Below, in pieces: positions 1 through 12,881 of a DNA stretch of 64,000 nucleotides (its first letter is position 1; every line of letters starts with the position of its first letter). Both the position numbers and the translations under genes were made by a program. Location: positions 13,723,071 to 13,787,070 of the forward strand of contig CM075740.1 in NCBI GenBank assembly GCA_037974335.1. The letters run 5' to 3'. This stretch comes from Prionace glauca. Its lineage: Eukaryota > Chordata > Chondrichthyes > Carcharhiniformes > Carcharhinidae. The notes below the pieces were generated by a model. That model was not told where the DNA came from, did no database searches, and saw only the letters and a program-made list of their open reading frames with translations.

Positions 1-125
1 TTTTATCGCAGGAAACACGCTAATAAACCTTCTTGCACACTCTCCAAGGCCTTGAAATACATCCGAAGAATATTCTCAAGCACAGAACTCACTGCTCTAG
101 CTAGGGCCTAACCAAGATAAAAAGG
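1..125 (-). mobile_element. Old CR1 fragment (reverse transcriptase C-terminal part)
   Basis: On the minus strand the bases align with the CR1 stretch that encodes LVRP..LE..VQ (ggttaggcc, aaggccttggagagtgtgca). It is heavily decayed and cut by the window edge. Confidence 0.55.
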
Positions 126-1169
126 TTAACATATTTGCTTGCATTTGTACTCGGTTGTTGGAATTTTACTGACACTCGCGTCGCTAGAGTGAAGGGTGTG
201 GAAGGAATATGAATGTTTCTCCACCACTGGGAAAATTTCCAAGCGGCGGTCAGGTAGAGGAATCAGGAACATGTAATAGAAGTTGTTAGGCTGGAAGAGA
301 TCGTAGGGCATTCACTGAAAAGCTATGTCTCAGATCCACGCCATGCAGTGCAGTCAGTACCCAGGGACTGAGAGGTTTAAGGCCTTGCCTATGGGTGGAA
401 TGTACAGAGTTCACATCTGCAGTGTAGAGAGAAGGAGAGAGACAGATACTAGTTCAGTTAACGCAAACAGACAGCAGGTGGGAGAAAAGAACCACCTTCG
501 TGGCATGTAAGCGGAATCGGAAAACGGTTCGCATGGGGCCAGGAATGCAGATTAAAGTTGACTAAAGACGGGACGCAGCTGAAGTAACAGTAAGCGGGCC
601 TACTTCATCGAGACGTTGAATCCAATGATTGGGTCCGACTGGACGCAAAAGTACAAAACTCTGCGATTAGTGGCAGAACTGAAGGTTGGGAAGAATATAA
701 AAAACGACAAGGAGTGAGAATGAAATAAGGACGAAGGAGAATTTAGAGAAAGAGAGAATGTAAGCTGGACATATTAAAATAATGTAAGAATTTCCACATA
801 CTTTTAAAAAGGAAAATGCCACTTAAGTAAGTGTGGTTACTCTGGAGAAGGAGCATCGAGAATTCGTATTATGAAATGGGGACATGGCAACAGAATTGAT
901 ATATTTTCTCTGCCTCGCTGTAGAATACACAAGTAAAATCTCAGAAATATTTGCAGAGAAAAGGTAGAAGGGAGCGAGGGACATAAAGCATCTACAAGCA
1001 CCAGGTCAATGCTGCTGAGAAAACTATCAAAACTAGAGGTTGGCAAACCGTTCGGACATGATGGAGCTGGGGAATATACCCTTACGGAGAGTGGATGCCG
1101 ACGCGATGGGCCTCCTTCTGCGTTGTAGTGATTTTATAATTCCATGAGATCGGGAAATAGGATATCAAA

Positions 1170-2400
1170 CTCCTCGATTCAAGAAAGGAAAGAGACAAAA
1201 AACATGTAACTACAAGCCACTTAGCCGAACATATGTCAAAATTTAAATGCTGGAATCTATTATTGGAAGGTTGTAGCATGGCACTTGCAATTAGGCAGAG
1301 CCAACACGGCGTTAAATAATTGAAGCCATACTTTACTAATTTGTTATACTTACTTGAGCAAATTGTTAGTGACGTGGATAAAGAGGAACCTGTAGACTTC
1401 GATTTCCAAAACGCATTTCATACCGCTTCAAGAATACATTATCAAAAGCCAAATAGGAGCTCATCATGTGTGGGGCAATAATTATCAGGAATAGAGGACT
1501 GGTTGGCTAAAAGAAACAGAGGGGTGGGTTAATTGAGCATTATGATGAGGGGTGGTGGGAACAAACTGGACCCGGTGGGATGTCACACGGATTACATCTG
1601 GGGCCTCTACCATTTTCAATTTATAGAAATGATATGAAATATGGGACGGATTGATTGCTAGTGTTTCTCACGACATTAACACCACAGGGGGGAAAGTAAA
1701 TCGCGAGGTTAGCATAAATAGTATACAAAGGGATTTAGATAGGCTACGTGAGTGGTAAAAAGAAACAGGTGGAGTACAATGTGGTGAAATGCGAATTGGT
1801 CCACTTTGACAGGAAGAATACAAAGCAGCAAATTATTCACACAGAGATGAGAGAGCAAAGATCTGCAACACTGGGGGATCTGGGTGCCCTGGAACGTGAT
1901 TGACAAAACTGGAGAATGAAGCTGCAAGTGATAAGGAAAGCAAATGCAATGTTGTCACCTATTGCAAGTGGGCTGGAATATAGAAGTAGGGAAGATTCTC
2001 TACAAACTTGTCCTTTGTTGAGAGCACATCTGAAGTACTTTCCTGTTGGCCCGCGTACTTCAGGACGGCGTGCTCGCATCAGATGAAAGGGATATCATTT
2101 AGCGAAAGGTTGGACAAGTTGGAGCTGTATCCATTAGAGTTTACAAGAATTAGAGGTGATCCTGCTGGAAGACCTACTGTCCTGAGGGGGATTGAGATGT
2201 TGAATGCAGAAGCAGTGCCTCCCTTCTAAAGAGACTAGAAGAAGGGGACATGAATTAAAATAAGAAGTTTTTCAATTGGGATGGAGATAAAGAGAATTTC
2301 ATTCTCTGTGAGAGCCATTGGCCGGTGGAGCTCTCTTTACCAGGAATATCCCATCATGAATGGTAGTGGATAATTAAACAACTCACTGGAGGAGAAGACA
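1170..2400 (+). mobile_element. Old CR1 LINE remnant, reverse transcriptase region
   Basis: Broken frames recall CR1 RT: a YRP-like entry, then TNLLYLLEQIVSDVDKEEP and DFDFQNAF (the DFQKAFDKVP motif), then a C-terminal part near 2095-2225 (SERLDKLELYPLEFTRIRGD). Many stops and shifts. The upstream 780-1150 ends like a CR1/SINE 3' tail (gggcctccttctgcgttgta). The same remnant lies at 29220-30600. Confidence 0.75.
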
Positions 2401-2449
2401 CTACAAATGTCCCCATCCTCAATGATCAGTGCAAAAAATAAGGCTTAAG

Positions 2450-3950
2450 CTTTCTTTTGTAACATGTGCCAAGTGAATGATCCATCTTCGCCTTCGACAA
2501 AAATGGTCAGCATCACGGATGTCAAGCTTGACCAATTCAATTCGCTCCACGTGATATCAAGAATTGGCCGAATGCGTCGGATACTGCAAATGCTTTGGGC
2601 CCTAACTATATTCTATCGACACTTCTGACGATTTGTGCGGCCGCGCAAGTCATCTACAACACTGAGATCTGCGGGGCATTGCAGAAAATTACGTAGTTAT
2701 GTCCTCTACGCAAAAAGAAGGGCATCTCCAACTTTATTCATTGGCCATCAAGCCACTCCAAATCATCAGTAACTTGAAGGAAGGGGTCATTAACAGTGCA
2801 ATCAAACTGCAGGAACGTAGCAGGAACCCTACTCACCGACACATAGTTTGGATTCCATTAGTCACTCAGCGCCTGACTTCATTACAGCCTTGGGTCAAAC
2901 TTGGACAAGAGTAATTGAATGTCAGGTGTGAAGCGACTGCCCTTGACATCAGGAGCCCGCGCAATGCTGGAGTCAATTCGAATCAGAGTGAAAATTCTAT
3001 GCTGGTTGGAGTCATCCCTCGCACAGAGGGAGAGTATTGTGGTGGTTGGAGTTCAATCATCTAATTTGCAAACGTCACTGCAGGAGTTTCTCAAGATAGT
3101 GCTCGAGGTCCAACCATCTTTCTCTGCTGGGATGTCCTTCCTTGCATCATAATGTCAGCAGTGAGGATGATCGCACAGTACGCAATACCATTCCCGCATC
3201 TTCAGAGACTGCAGTCGTTTATGTCCACGTGCAGTAAGTCCAGGACAACATCCAAGCTTGGGTTGACATGTGACAGGTAACTTTTGTGGAAACGTAGCAC
3301 CAGGAAATGATGATCTCCGACAACAGAGAATCCACCAATTCTCCCTTAACATACAAGGGTATTGCCATCACTGTCGACATCCTGAGGCGACCATTGACCA
3401 GAAACTGAACTGATTTCACATTTAAATATGATGGCTACAAGAGCAGGTCAGAGGCTATGAATCCTGCGGCAAGTATCTCACTTGCTGACTCGCCATACCT
3501 GTCCACCATCTGCGAGGCACAAGTCAGGAATGTTATGAAATATTTGCACTAGCCGGGAGAGTGCTGCTTCTATAACTTTCAAGAAGATTACACCATCCAT
3601 GACAAAACTTGACTAGCACCTATTCCACAAACCCCCTCCGCCATGATGAACAGTAGCAGCAGTGTGAACCATCTGCAAGATGCACTAAGAAATCCCACAG
3701 CAGCTCCATAGGCAGCATCTTACAAAATCACATCGCTACCGGCCAGGAGAACAAAGGCAGCAGTCACATGGCAACACCACCATCTTAGAGTTTCCCTCCA
3801 AGTCATTCGCAATCTGACACGGGGATATATTGCTTACCTAAACCGCAGGGACTGCACTGATTCAAACAAAACAGTTCACCACCATCATCTCGGGGGCAAT
3901 TAGCGGTGAGGAATAAATGCTGGTCTAGCCAGCGATGCCCATATCACGTT
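2450..3950 (+). mobile_element. Decayed LINE of a second, non-CR1 clade
   Basis: Broken coding recalls another non-LTR RT. It has FGFRQS-like coding near 2848 (one stop in the copy at 31 kb), then LGSNLDKS, then SLAQRESIVVVGVQSSNLQT near 3020-3080. The 3' tail runs through gaataaatgctggtctagcc, a tail common in shark LINEs. The clade is not assigned; it is in the Jockey group by look. The duplicate is 30620-32215. Confidence 0.6.
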
Positions 3951-3954
3951 AAAG

Positions 3955-5064
3955 AAAATGCAGAATTCGATAGGTTCCTGATTGAAAAGGGACCCAAAGA
4001 GTATAGGGGTAGACCGAAATTAGGAGTCGAGCCCACGACCACATCAGCCACGATCTTAGGCCTAATCCCCTTTCCAATTTACATGATCGTATGATTCGTA
4101 TTTGTGCCCTTTTTGTCTATTTTTATCCTATCAAATTTCTGAAACTTCAGATCCATTAATGTGGCGCTGGCAGCATTATCTTTAGTGAATGAAGCAGGAA
4201 AGGAAGTGATATTTATTGACATTGGTTTCTTACTGCTTCTAGTCATTCGGAGTTTCTGATATTATGGACATTCACCACTAAAAAGACGAACACATTCAAC
4301 ATTGAAATTAATTGGCAATACCCAACGAGAATATTCTGAAAACGACTTTCATGTCTGAATACCTATTTTCCAAGTATCCACGTATTTTATCATTCATTGA
4401 TATTTTGACATAATTTTCGCCGCATTTACACTTCATGTGTTCTTGGCATACTGAGTGCAATATTGCCATCTGCTGGTTCAGCCGCAAAACGTGCGCAGGT
4501 TCATTGGGATTCGTTTTCGACTTCGTTCATCTATTATGCAAATTCCAATAGAAAACAGGAGGAATGAACTGACAATTATAACATGAAAATCAGGATAATT
4601 TAAGGAACTCTGGTCGCACTTGTGAAGAGAGAAACACAATTTCTGTATAAGGGTTGTTCGCACTGCTGTGTTCGGTGAAAGTGTTCAGTCTCTAATAAAT
4701 TAAGCGCAAATCCCATCAGTACTTTTATGAGGCTTTTCAAACGTTTCGAAAACAGATGCAACGCAGCCTCAAACAAGGGGGTCGGAGCTAACACTGTAAA
4801 GCGTGCCGGACGCTGTAGAATGGCCACTAATTGCCGGATTAGTATTGCAGATTTCTGGAACAAGCAATGATTCTGAATCCCTTCATGGTATCTGGCAATA
4901 AATCTTGAACATAAGTAGTTGCAATAATGTTAACCAAAAACCTTTGAATTGCTGAAAGAAACATTCGCTTCATTAACATCATTCCGTGCAGGAAGTCTGC
5001 ACCCTTAATGAGCACATTTCTGACTGCACGTTTTCCGTCCCGAAAAGAATACATAAGCCTGCGG
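3955..5064 (+). other. CR1 tail remnant and unidentified sequence
   Basis: 3955-4110 resembles the CR1 C-terminus plus tail (FDRFLIEKGPKEY). The rest, to the CR1 at 5067, matches copy A' (32225-33900) but no family is recognised. No convincing gene is seen. Confidence 0.45.
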
Positions 5065-5066
5065 AC

Positions 5067-7390
5067 ACGTAACATAAGAACATAAGAAAATAAGAAATAG
5101 GAGCAGGAGTAGGCCATCCAGCCCTTCGAGCCTGCCACGCCATTCAATAAGATCATGGCTGATCTGTCGCTGCTCAGTTCCACTTTCCCGCTTTCTCCCC
5201 ATAACCCTTAATCCCCTCGATTATCAAAAACCTATCAACCCGCGTCTTAAAAATATTTAGCGAGGCAGCCTCCACCGCTTCAACGGGCTGCGAATTCCAG
5301 AGATTCACCACCCTTTGAGTGAAGAAGTTCCTCCTCAACTCCGTTCTAAACCTCCCCTCTTTTATTTTGAGGCTGTGCCCCCTAGTCCTACTGTCTTTTT
5401 TGAGCGGGAAGAGTCTCTCCACCTCTATCCTATCCATTCCCTTCATCATCTTATACGTCTCAATGAGATCTCCCCTCATTCTTCTAAACTCTAACGAGTA
5501 CAAGCCCAGTTTATTCAGCCTCTGCTCACAGCTCAACCCCCTCAACTCCGGTATCAGCCTAGTAAACCTCCTCTGCACTCCCTCCAAGGCCAAAATATCT
5601 TTGCGCAGGTGCGGCGCCCAAAACTGCACACAGTACTCCAGCTGCGGCCTCACCAATGCCCTATACAGCTGCAGCAAGACCTCCCTACTTTTATATTCAA
5701 TCCCTCTCGCTATGAAGGCCAGCACCCCATTTGCCTTCCTGACCACCTGCTGCACCTGCAAGCTGGGTTTTTGCGACTCATGCACAGGGACCCCGAGGTC
5801 CCTCTGCACCGTCGCCTGCTGCAGTTTTTCGCCCCGTAAGTAATAGTCCTTCCTACCATTCTTCCTACCAAAGTGGACCACCTCACACTTGCCAACATTA
5901 AATTCCATTTGCCATTTCCTGGCCCATTCGCCCAGCCTATCTAGATCCTTCTGCAGACTCTCCACACCCTCCTCATAATTTGCCGTTCCCCCTACCTTGG
6001 TGTCTTCAGCAAATTTCGACACCCTACACTCCGTTCCCTCCTCCAGATCATCTATATAAATGGTAAAAAGCGGAGGCCCCAGCACCGACCCCTGGGGCAC
6101 TCCACCAGTCACCATCCGCCAATCCGAATAGCACCCGTTGACCCCCACTCTCTGCCTCCTATTTGACAACCAATCCTCTATCCACGCTAACACCCTACCC
6201 CCAACTCCATGTCCCTCTACCTTCTGCAATAACCTCTTGTGAGGTACTTTGTCAAACGCCTTCTGAAAATCTAGAAAGACTACATCCACCGGCTCTCCTC
6301 TATCTACCGCCCTAGACACATCCTCATTGAACTCCAGTAAATTTGTCAGACACGACTTCCCTTTAATGAAACCGTGCTGCGTCTGCTCTATCAAGCTGCC
6401 TCCCTTCAAGATGCCTCGCAATTTCCTCCTTAATGACAGATTCTAACATTTTCCCTACCACAGACGTTAAACTAACCGGCCTATAATTCCCTGCCTTTTG
6501 CCTGGCACCCTTCTTAAACAACGGCGTAACATTAGCCGTTTTCCAATCATCCGGCACTTCCCCAGAATCCAGCAACGTCTGGAAAATAACCACCAAGGCA
6601 TCCACTATCACCTCCGCCGTTTCTTTCAGAACCCTCGGATGCATTCCATCCGGTCCTGGGGACTTGTCCACAATCAGCCCCTCCAGTCTGTCGAGCACCG
6701 CCTCTCTAGAAACAGTAATGTCATTAAGACCCTCCAGTCCTACCACCTTTCCATCGCTAACACCCGGCAAATTATTCACGTCCTCCTCCGTGAAGACAGA
6801 AACAAAAAAGTTATTCAATACCTTAGCCATATCCTCATCCCCTCCCACTAGGTCGCCTTTCTCATCCTCTAAAGGACCAACATTTACCCTAGCCAGCCTT
6901 TTCCTTTTCATCTATTTATAAAAACTCTTGCTATCCTTTTTTATATTAAGCGCTAGCCCAGCTTCATAGTTTCTCCAACCCTTCTTTATCAACTTCTTTG
7001 TCAATCTTTGTTGACATTTAAACCTCTCCCAATCCTCTTCTCGCCCACTACTCTCAGCTACTCTAAATTCCTCCGCTTTTAAGTTAACATTTTCCTTCAC
7101 CTCCTTCGTTATCCATGGCTTATTATCTCTCTTCCTACTATCCTTTTTGACCATCAGAATAAATTTCCGCTGAGCACCAAGAAAAATCTCCTTAAAGATC
7201 CACCACTGCTCCTCAACAGACCCTCCCTCCAACGCGCTCCCCCAGTCCACATTCGCAAATTCTTCTCTCATCCTACCATACTCCCCTCTATTCAAACAGA
7301 GGATGCGTGTCCGGGAACCCACTTTCTCCTCCTCCATCTGCACCATAAATCGATAGGTACTTCAGTAACACCTACCTCCAGCTCCTCCAG
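5067..7390 (-). mobile_element. CR1 LINE (tail type cttatgtt), 5'-truncated, endonuclease C-end and RT
   Basis: This CR1 encodes reverse transcriptase for its own copying. Minus-strand frames run 7346-6912 (linker, KPWITKEVKENV), 6911-6363 (KSPGPDGMHPRVL, NYRPVSLTSVVGKM) and 6421-5174 (DFQKAFDKVPH, GGVPQGSVLG, then the C-terminal domain ending GYGEKAGKWN). The 3' end is a cttatgtt repeat. Breaks are one in-frame stop near 6912 and a frameshift near 6400. The catalytic box reads FAED (6002-6010) where its sister at 25.5 kb has FADD, so even a restored frame would probably be inactive. It is an insertion private to duplication copy A. It is very similar to 24565-26315. Confidence 0.92.
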
Positions 7391-7794
7391 TCATAAAATT
7401 TATTTCTGTCCTCACTGGATAAGTAGCTTTATATCAATAAACAATCTACAAGATGTACAATATTTCACATTCCTCCATTACTGTTTGCTTCTAGGTTCCC
7501 ATCCATGTCTCCGCTCTTATAACTTTTTCTCCTTGTTTGCACTTTATTTCTTCACTTTAGCTTTAACTAAGTCTTTGCTTTACAGCCTGTCACGACCACA
7601 GTCTAGAAGTCTATTCTTCATTTCTCAGCGTTCTTTGATTTTAAATCAAAGGTTTTGCTTTCTCATTGTTACTGTCTTATCATTTGGACACTTCCAAATG
7701 GGGTTCCAATGTTAATTTGCATTTGTTACAGAAGATAAACCAGGAGAGAGATGATAAATAGTGAAGAGAAAAACAAAAATGGGGTGCCAAAAAA
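7391..7794. other. Unidentified AT-rich stretch
   Basis: This stretch is absent from duplication copy A', so it probably arrived with or next to the CR1 insertion. A 76-codon frame (7485-7715) has no recognisable features and is not called a gene. Confidence 0.4.
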
Positions 7795-8037
7795 CGTACC
7801 AACCAAGTTAAGAACAACTTCTTCCCTGCTGCCCTTAGACTTTTGAATGGACCGAACTCGCATTAAGTTGATGTTTCTCTGCACCCTAGCTATGACTGTA
7901 ACAGCACATTCTGCACTCTCTCCTTTCCTTCTCAATGGACGTTATGCTTTATCGGTATAGCATGTAAGATACAATACTTGTCACTGCGTGCTCATACATA
8001 AAACAAGAATACATCAAATCAAATCAAATCAAAAGCA
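7795..8037 (+). mobile_element. L2-like LINE 3' tail
   Basis: It encodes a remnant of the RT C-terminus (NNFFPAALRLLNG-like), then ends with an aatca repeat (aaatcaaatcaaatc), the mark of this LINE family. A decayed duplicate is at 33905-34137, and a longer inverted relative at 36358-37090. Confidence 0.7.
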
Positions 8038-8349
8038 TTTGTGCTATTAGGGAAACGTGTACAATACATGACCAGCCACGTTGGTGACACGCTGTTAGCA
8101 GTTCTCTTGATAATGGACCTCCTAATATGATTAGTTTACGTGTTCCGGAAAGTGCCGTTCACCTGAAATGAATCTAACAATAACAGCAAAGTAAGGCCAA
8201 AACGGCAGTGGCGCAACTTTTGTTTTCAATTCCGGAGGTAGTTACAGATGAGAATTAGAGGTCAGGAGTGAAGGAGTTTGGGGGAGGGAGAGGAAAGCAT
8301 CAGAGCGTATGTAAAGCGTAGCAGAAAGCAAGAACACAACTAGTGCCAT

Positions 8350-9400
8350 GCTGAAAGCATACCGTTATTTATATATATTGTAAAGAGTTGAGGCCACCGC
8401 ACTGATCACTGTAGCACACCACTCCTTACATCTTGCCAATCACAAAATTGTTCTGTTGCCTACTTTCTGTTTCCTGTTCGCTCGCAAATTTTCTGCCCAT
8501 GACACCACACGATAAACTCTCATTTTCCGCAAGACGCCTTGCTGTGACATCTTAGTAAATGCTTATTGTAAATCATAGTACATCCACAGTACATGCTTTT
8601 AGGCTGATTGATTGGGTAACAAATTGTCCCTATATTGGACCTCCCTGATCCTCATACATTAGGCATAGACTAAAATCATGAATAGGTCACTGACCATGGG
8701 ATGGCGGCGCGGGCTCGTTGGGCCGAAGGGCCTGTTTCCCGTGCTGTGTTGTTCTTTGTTCTTTGTTCTTTGTTCACCTGCTCCCCTTTATCCACAGCAC
8801 GTTACTTCTTCAAATCACTCCAGCAAATTTGATGAACATGACTTCCCTTTGGCAAAATTGTATTGGCTCTATCTGATTGCCGTGATATTACTTATGTGCC
8901 CTGCTTTCAAATCTTAATAACCGCTGCTAATATTTTCCTTATATGTCACATGTTCTGCTAACTGGCGTTGTACAGCTAACATGTGCCATTTCCTGCTTTA
9001 GGTCTCATTTTCCTATTGCATTAAGGTGATACATTCGCTATTTTCCAATCTAATGGACGCTTCCCAGAAACTGGGGAATTTTGGAACATTAAAACCAACC
9101 CATCAATTGTCTCATTTGTCACTTTTAAGACCTTCGGGTGAAATCCAAAAGGCCCTGAGGACTTATCAGCCCACATCTTCAAAAACTTTCTTAGTGCCAT
9201 TTCCCTGCCGATTCTAATTTTCCTGAGTCTTTCTCTTCCATTTCCTGCTCTGCAGCTATTTCTGTGATGCTATTTGTACCCTGTCCAGTGATGACTAAAG
9301 CAAAATGCCGGTTCTTTTCATCTGCAGTCTTTTTGTTTGCTACAAATTTTCCAGACTCAATTTCTATCGCCCACACTTTCAACGTTTTTTTATCGTTTAA
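8350..9400 (-). mobile_element. Old CR1 remnant, RT central part
   Basis: On the minus strand the traces follow CR1 order: KSSGPFGFHPKVLKV (near 9160-9115) and a DWKIANV-like string, then the PQGS..LFTIYI region near 8380-8440. It is interrupted by a short CR1 tail at about 8690-8775 (ggcggcgcgggctcgttggg then ttctttg repeats). The duplicate is 34250-35125. Confidence 0.65.
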
Positions 9401-10019
9401 CTTTACAATTTCAAGTTGCGATTACTTGGGTAGCTCTTTTAAAGAGTACAGTAGGTCAATGATACTTTTGTGTTATATTCTTTTGTGAAATAGTTGGGAA
9501 CTGAGTTCAATGTAAGTTTACTAAGTCATTTTTCAATTGTGTTTCCGTTTGGAGGGATCCAGGTATTTATCCTTTCTATGTACATATATTTTTGTTTAGT
9601 TGCATAGCCAGTTGTTATGATCAGGAATGCAAAAGTTTAAGTGATGACGGAGCAGATGGAGAAGTCTCTTCTAAAAGTCAATAGAAACTATAAACAAATG
9701 AAAGATTAAGCCGAGAGACTGCCTTCCATCAACTGGCCATCATCACTTCTCTTTGCTTCTATCCTAAACAATTGTCCACTGATCCTGAGTTGAAGCCCCG
9801 TGTTCTGGATTTCACAGCCAGGGCAAACATCCGGCTGGACTCTTCAGTTGCAAGGACAGGGCTTTTCAGATAGTCGGTTTGTCTGCTCCGCCAATTCAAT
9901 TCCCCGCTCATTCTGCGCTCCTCAGTCATTGGACAGATGGTGGGGGAAGAAATCAGCCAAAGGCAAGGCATGCACACCCTTCTGCAGAGGAGGTACCGCC
10001 TTAGAGGACTGACGGGCAA

Positions 10020-10690
10020 CCGTTAGTGCAGCAACTCTGTAGGTTCGAGCAGTGGCGACAGTCTCGAAAGACGAAAGATGATGTAGGCCAAATGATATAG
10101 GTTTATGGGGCTTCGGTGCGACCCATGTGTAAATCCCACCCAGGGAAGTGGTTGTCTTCCCCTTGCCCGAAACCCACACTCAACTCCCCTGTTACATTAT
10201 CTTGACATAGTCCGGTCCCAGCCAGGGGAATTATTGTAGTGCCTACAGGATGAAGCACTTGACTGATTATTAATCGGCCGCTTACGGGCCTCAATGGGCT
10301 CAAAGGTGCGCTCACCGCGCAAAGAATTTGTTCTTCCCAATAGTTGGAGGAGATTTCTAATCATCACAGTAGAATTGTTCAGTGAGGCGGTGGTGAGATA
10401 GAACTTCGCGCTTTCAGATTGCATAAAAAGCCTGATATATCTTCAGATGATGCCTTCAAGGGGGAGCACGTGAATGGGAAAAAGAAAGGGGGCCAGGGAA
10501 ATATTGTTGAGTGGCTGGAATGGGAGCAAGAAGATTACCCATTGCAGGCAAATCTGTAGATATCATTTGATAAAGAATAATGGAACCTGATCACGAGAAT
10601 AGGCCCAAAGCAACTGATCAACGATGGAGAATTGTTGGATTGTGTGTAGAATCGCGTCAAAGACCAACGCCAGTCCGAAAAGAATGAGCA
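10020..10690. other. Unidentified sequence
   Basis: Past the end of the segmental duplication. It looks like old repeat DNA (cccacccagggaagtgg, a string I associate with dispersed shark repeats), but no element boundary or coding capacity could be set. Confidence 0.3.
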
Positions 10691-10691
10691 G

Positions 10692-10985
10692 TAAGGCGGC
10701 ATAGTGGATAGCACTGGTGCCTCACAGCGCCAGGAACCCGGTTTTGAGTCCCGCTTTGGGTCACATTCTGTGCACACTCTGCACGTTCTTCCCGTGTCTG
10801 CGTGGGTTTTCCCCGGGTGGTCCGGTTGCCTCCCACAGTTCGAAAGATGTGCCATGCAAAATTGTCACAGGCGCCAGGGTGTGGGAACTAGGAGGTTTTC
10901 ACAGTAACTTCATTGCAGGAATTGCAGTTTGGATTGCAACCGATAGTTGTAAGTCTATTGTGACAATAGCAAAGAAACTATAAAC
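10692..10985 (+). mobile_element. tRNA-headed SINE with a LINE-like tail
   Basis: The head (tagtggatagcactggtgcc) and B-box-like ggttttgagtccc are tRNA-derived. The core tgcgtgggttttccccgggt follows. The tail reads cacagtaacttcattgcag and then tgtaagtctattgtgacaat, so it differs from the tail of the SINE at 18.7 kb. Moderately decayed. Confidence 0.75.
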
Positions 10986-11510
10986 ATCTTTAAAAAACAT
11001 TAATACATTGCTTTCGTTACTTTGAATGGAATGTAACTTTGATAAAGGTCATATCAGTAGTGTGGCAAAAGCAGGAGCAGAAATATTCTGGGGATTCAAT
11101 GCTAGAGTTGTTGGAACGATCGTATGGATGCGGGGTTGGCAATATCTTGAAGTAGTTTAGAGAGGGAATGTTAACTGAAGATCGGCAGTAGTTTATAAGG
11201 ACAGAGGAACAAGGCTGTTTTCAAGGAGGAGTTAGATGGTAATCGGTGTGAAAGCAAGAACACTATCTGAGGAGAGATAGCAGTTCATGACATCAGCGAA
11301 ACTGGGGGGATAAAAAGAAAGTTAGATGGTCAGTAATTTATTGGAAACACGGTCAACATGGGTCAACATAGAAAATGAATTGTGGAAGGCAATGAGGCGA
11401 TATATGAAAAAAAATTCAAGTCAACTATGATGCATGTGAAGTAGTGTTCTGTCATTTCACTCCCAAATAGCTTCACTCTAAGGAAAGTGCACGCTCTATT
11501 TTTTCTGGAT
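10986..11510. other. No recognisable feature
   Basis: No open frame, terminal repeat or known repeat core could be made out. Confidence 0.4.
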
Positions 11511-12881
11511 TGTGTTATTAGAACAAAGAACACACAGAATTACAGCGCAGGAACAGGCCTTGGGCCCTCCAAGCCTGCACCGATGATGCTACCTCACATA
11601 ATTAAAATCCCCTACACTTCCATGGACCATATCCCTCTAATCCCGTTCTAGCCATGTGTTGCTCAAGGCGCCCTTTAAAAGTCACTCTCGTATCTGTTTC
11701 TACTGCCTCCCCCAGCAACGAGTTCCAGGCACCCATCACCCTCTGTGTGAAACTTTTGCCTCGTACATCTCCTTTAAACCTTGCCCCTCGCATCTTAAAC
11801 ATATGTCCACTAGTAATTGACTCTTCCACCCTGGGAAAAGGCATCTGATTATCTGCTCTGTCCATACTTCTCATAATCTTTTAGACTTCTATCGGGTCAC
11901 ACCTCGACCTCCTTCGTTCCAGTGAGAACAAACCAAGTTTCGCCAAGCTCTCCTCATAGATGATGCCTTCCATACCAGAACATACTGATAAATCTTTTGC
12001 TGTACCCTTTCCAAAGCTCCCACACCCTTCTTGTAGCGTGGCGACCAGAATTGAACACTGTATTTCAAATGTGGCCTAGATAAGGTTCTATAAAGCTGCA
12101 ACGTGACTTGTCCATTTTTAAACCGAATGCAACGGCCGATGAAGGCAAGCATGTCGTTTGACTTCTTGACTATTGCCACTTTCAGTGACCTGTGTACCTG
12201 TACACACAGGTCCTTTTGCCTAGAAATACTCATAAGGGTTCTGCTATTTACTGTTTCTTTCTTATTGTATTAGACCTTTCAAAATGCATTCCTCATATTT
12301 GTCGGATTAAACTCCATCTGCCAGCTGTTCTCTGTCCTGGAGTATCCTCTGATGGTCCTCGCCGCTGTCTGCAAATCCACCAACCTTTATGTCGTCCGCA
12401 AACTTACTAATTAATCTAGTTACATTTATATATATTACAAACAGCAAAGGTCTCAGCACTGATCCCCTGAGGAACGTCACTTGTCACAGTCCTCCATTCA
12501 GAAAAGCACACTTACGCTGCTACCCTGTCTTCTTTGACTAAATTGGTTTTGTATCCACCTTGCCAGCTCATCTCTGATCCCCCTTCTGCACCAGCCTGCA
12601 ATGAGGACCTTGTCAACGGCCTTACTGATGTCCATGTAGACAACACCCACTGCCCTACCCTCATCAACCATCTTCATCACTTCCTCAAAATACTGGATCA
12701 AATTTGTGAGACACAACCTTCCCTTCACAAAACCATGTTGCCTCTCACTAATATGTCCACTTATTTCCAAGTGGAATAAACCCTGTCTCAAATACTCCTC
12801 TCCAAACATAACCCTACCAATAATGTAAAGCTCACTGGCCTGTAATTACCTGAATTATTCTTGCTAACCTTCTTAAACAAA

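Larger units (their letters stand above)
181..9957 (+). repeat. Segmental duplication, copy A
   Basis: This stretch matches 28008-36068 in the same orientation over nearly its whole length, apart from insertions private to each copy. Shared landmarks are tttctccaccactgggaaaa at the start, the LINE fragments in the same order, and attggacagatggt near the end. Private to this copy are a CR1 at 5067-7390, an adjoining 400 bases, and a short CR1 tail near 8690-8775. The two copies differ by many substitutions and small gaps, so the duplication is not recent. Confidence 0.85.

Noticed and set aside
5319-5843. A 174-codon plus-strand frame
   Set aside because: It is the antisense shadow of CR1 RT on the minus strand. 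The same shadow recurs at 25087 and 62862.
10535-10855. A minus-strand frame with a Cys-rich stretch
   Set aside because: It covers a SINE body in reverse; the Cys residues come from the tRNA-like part.
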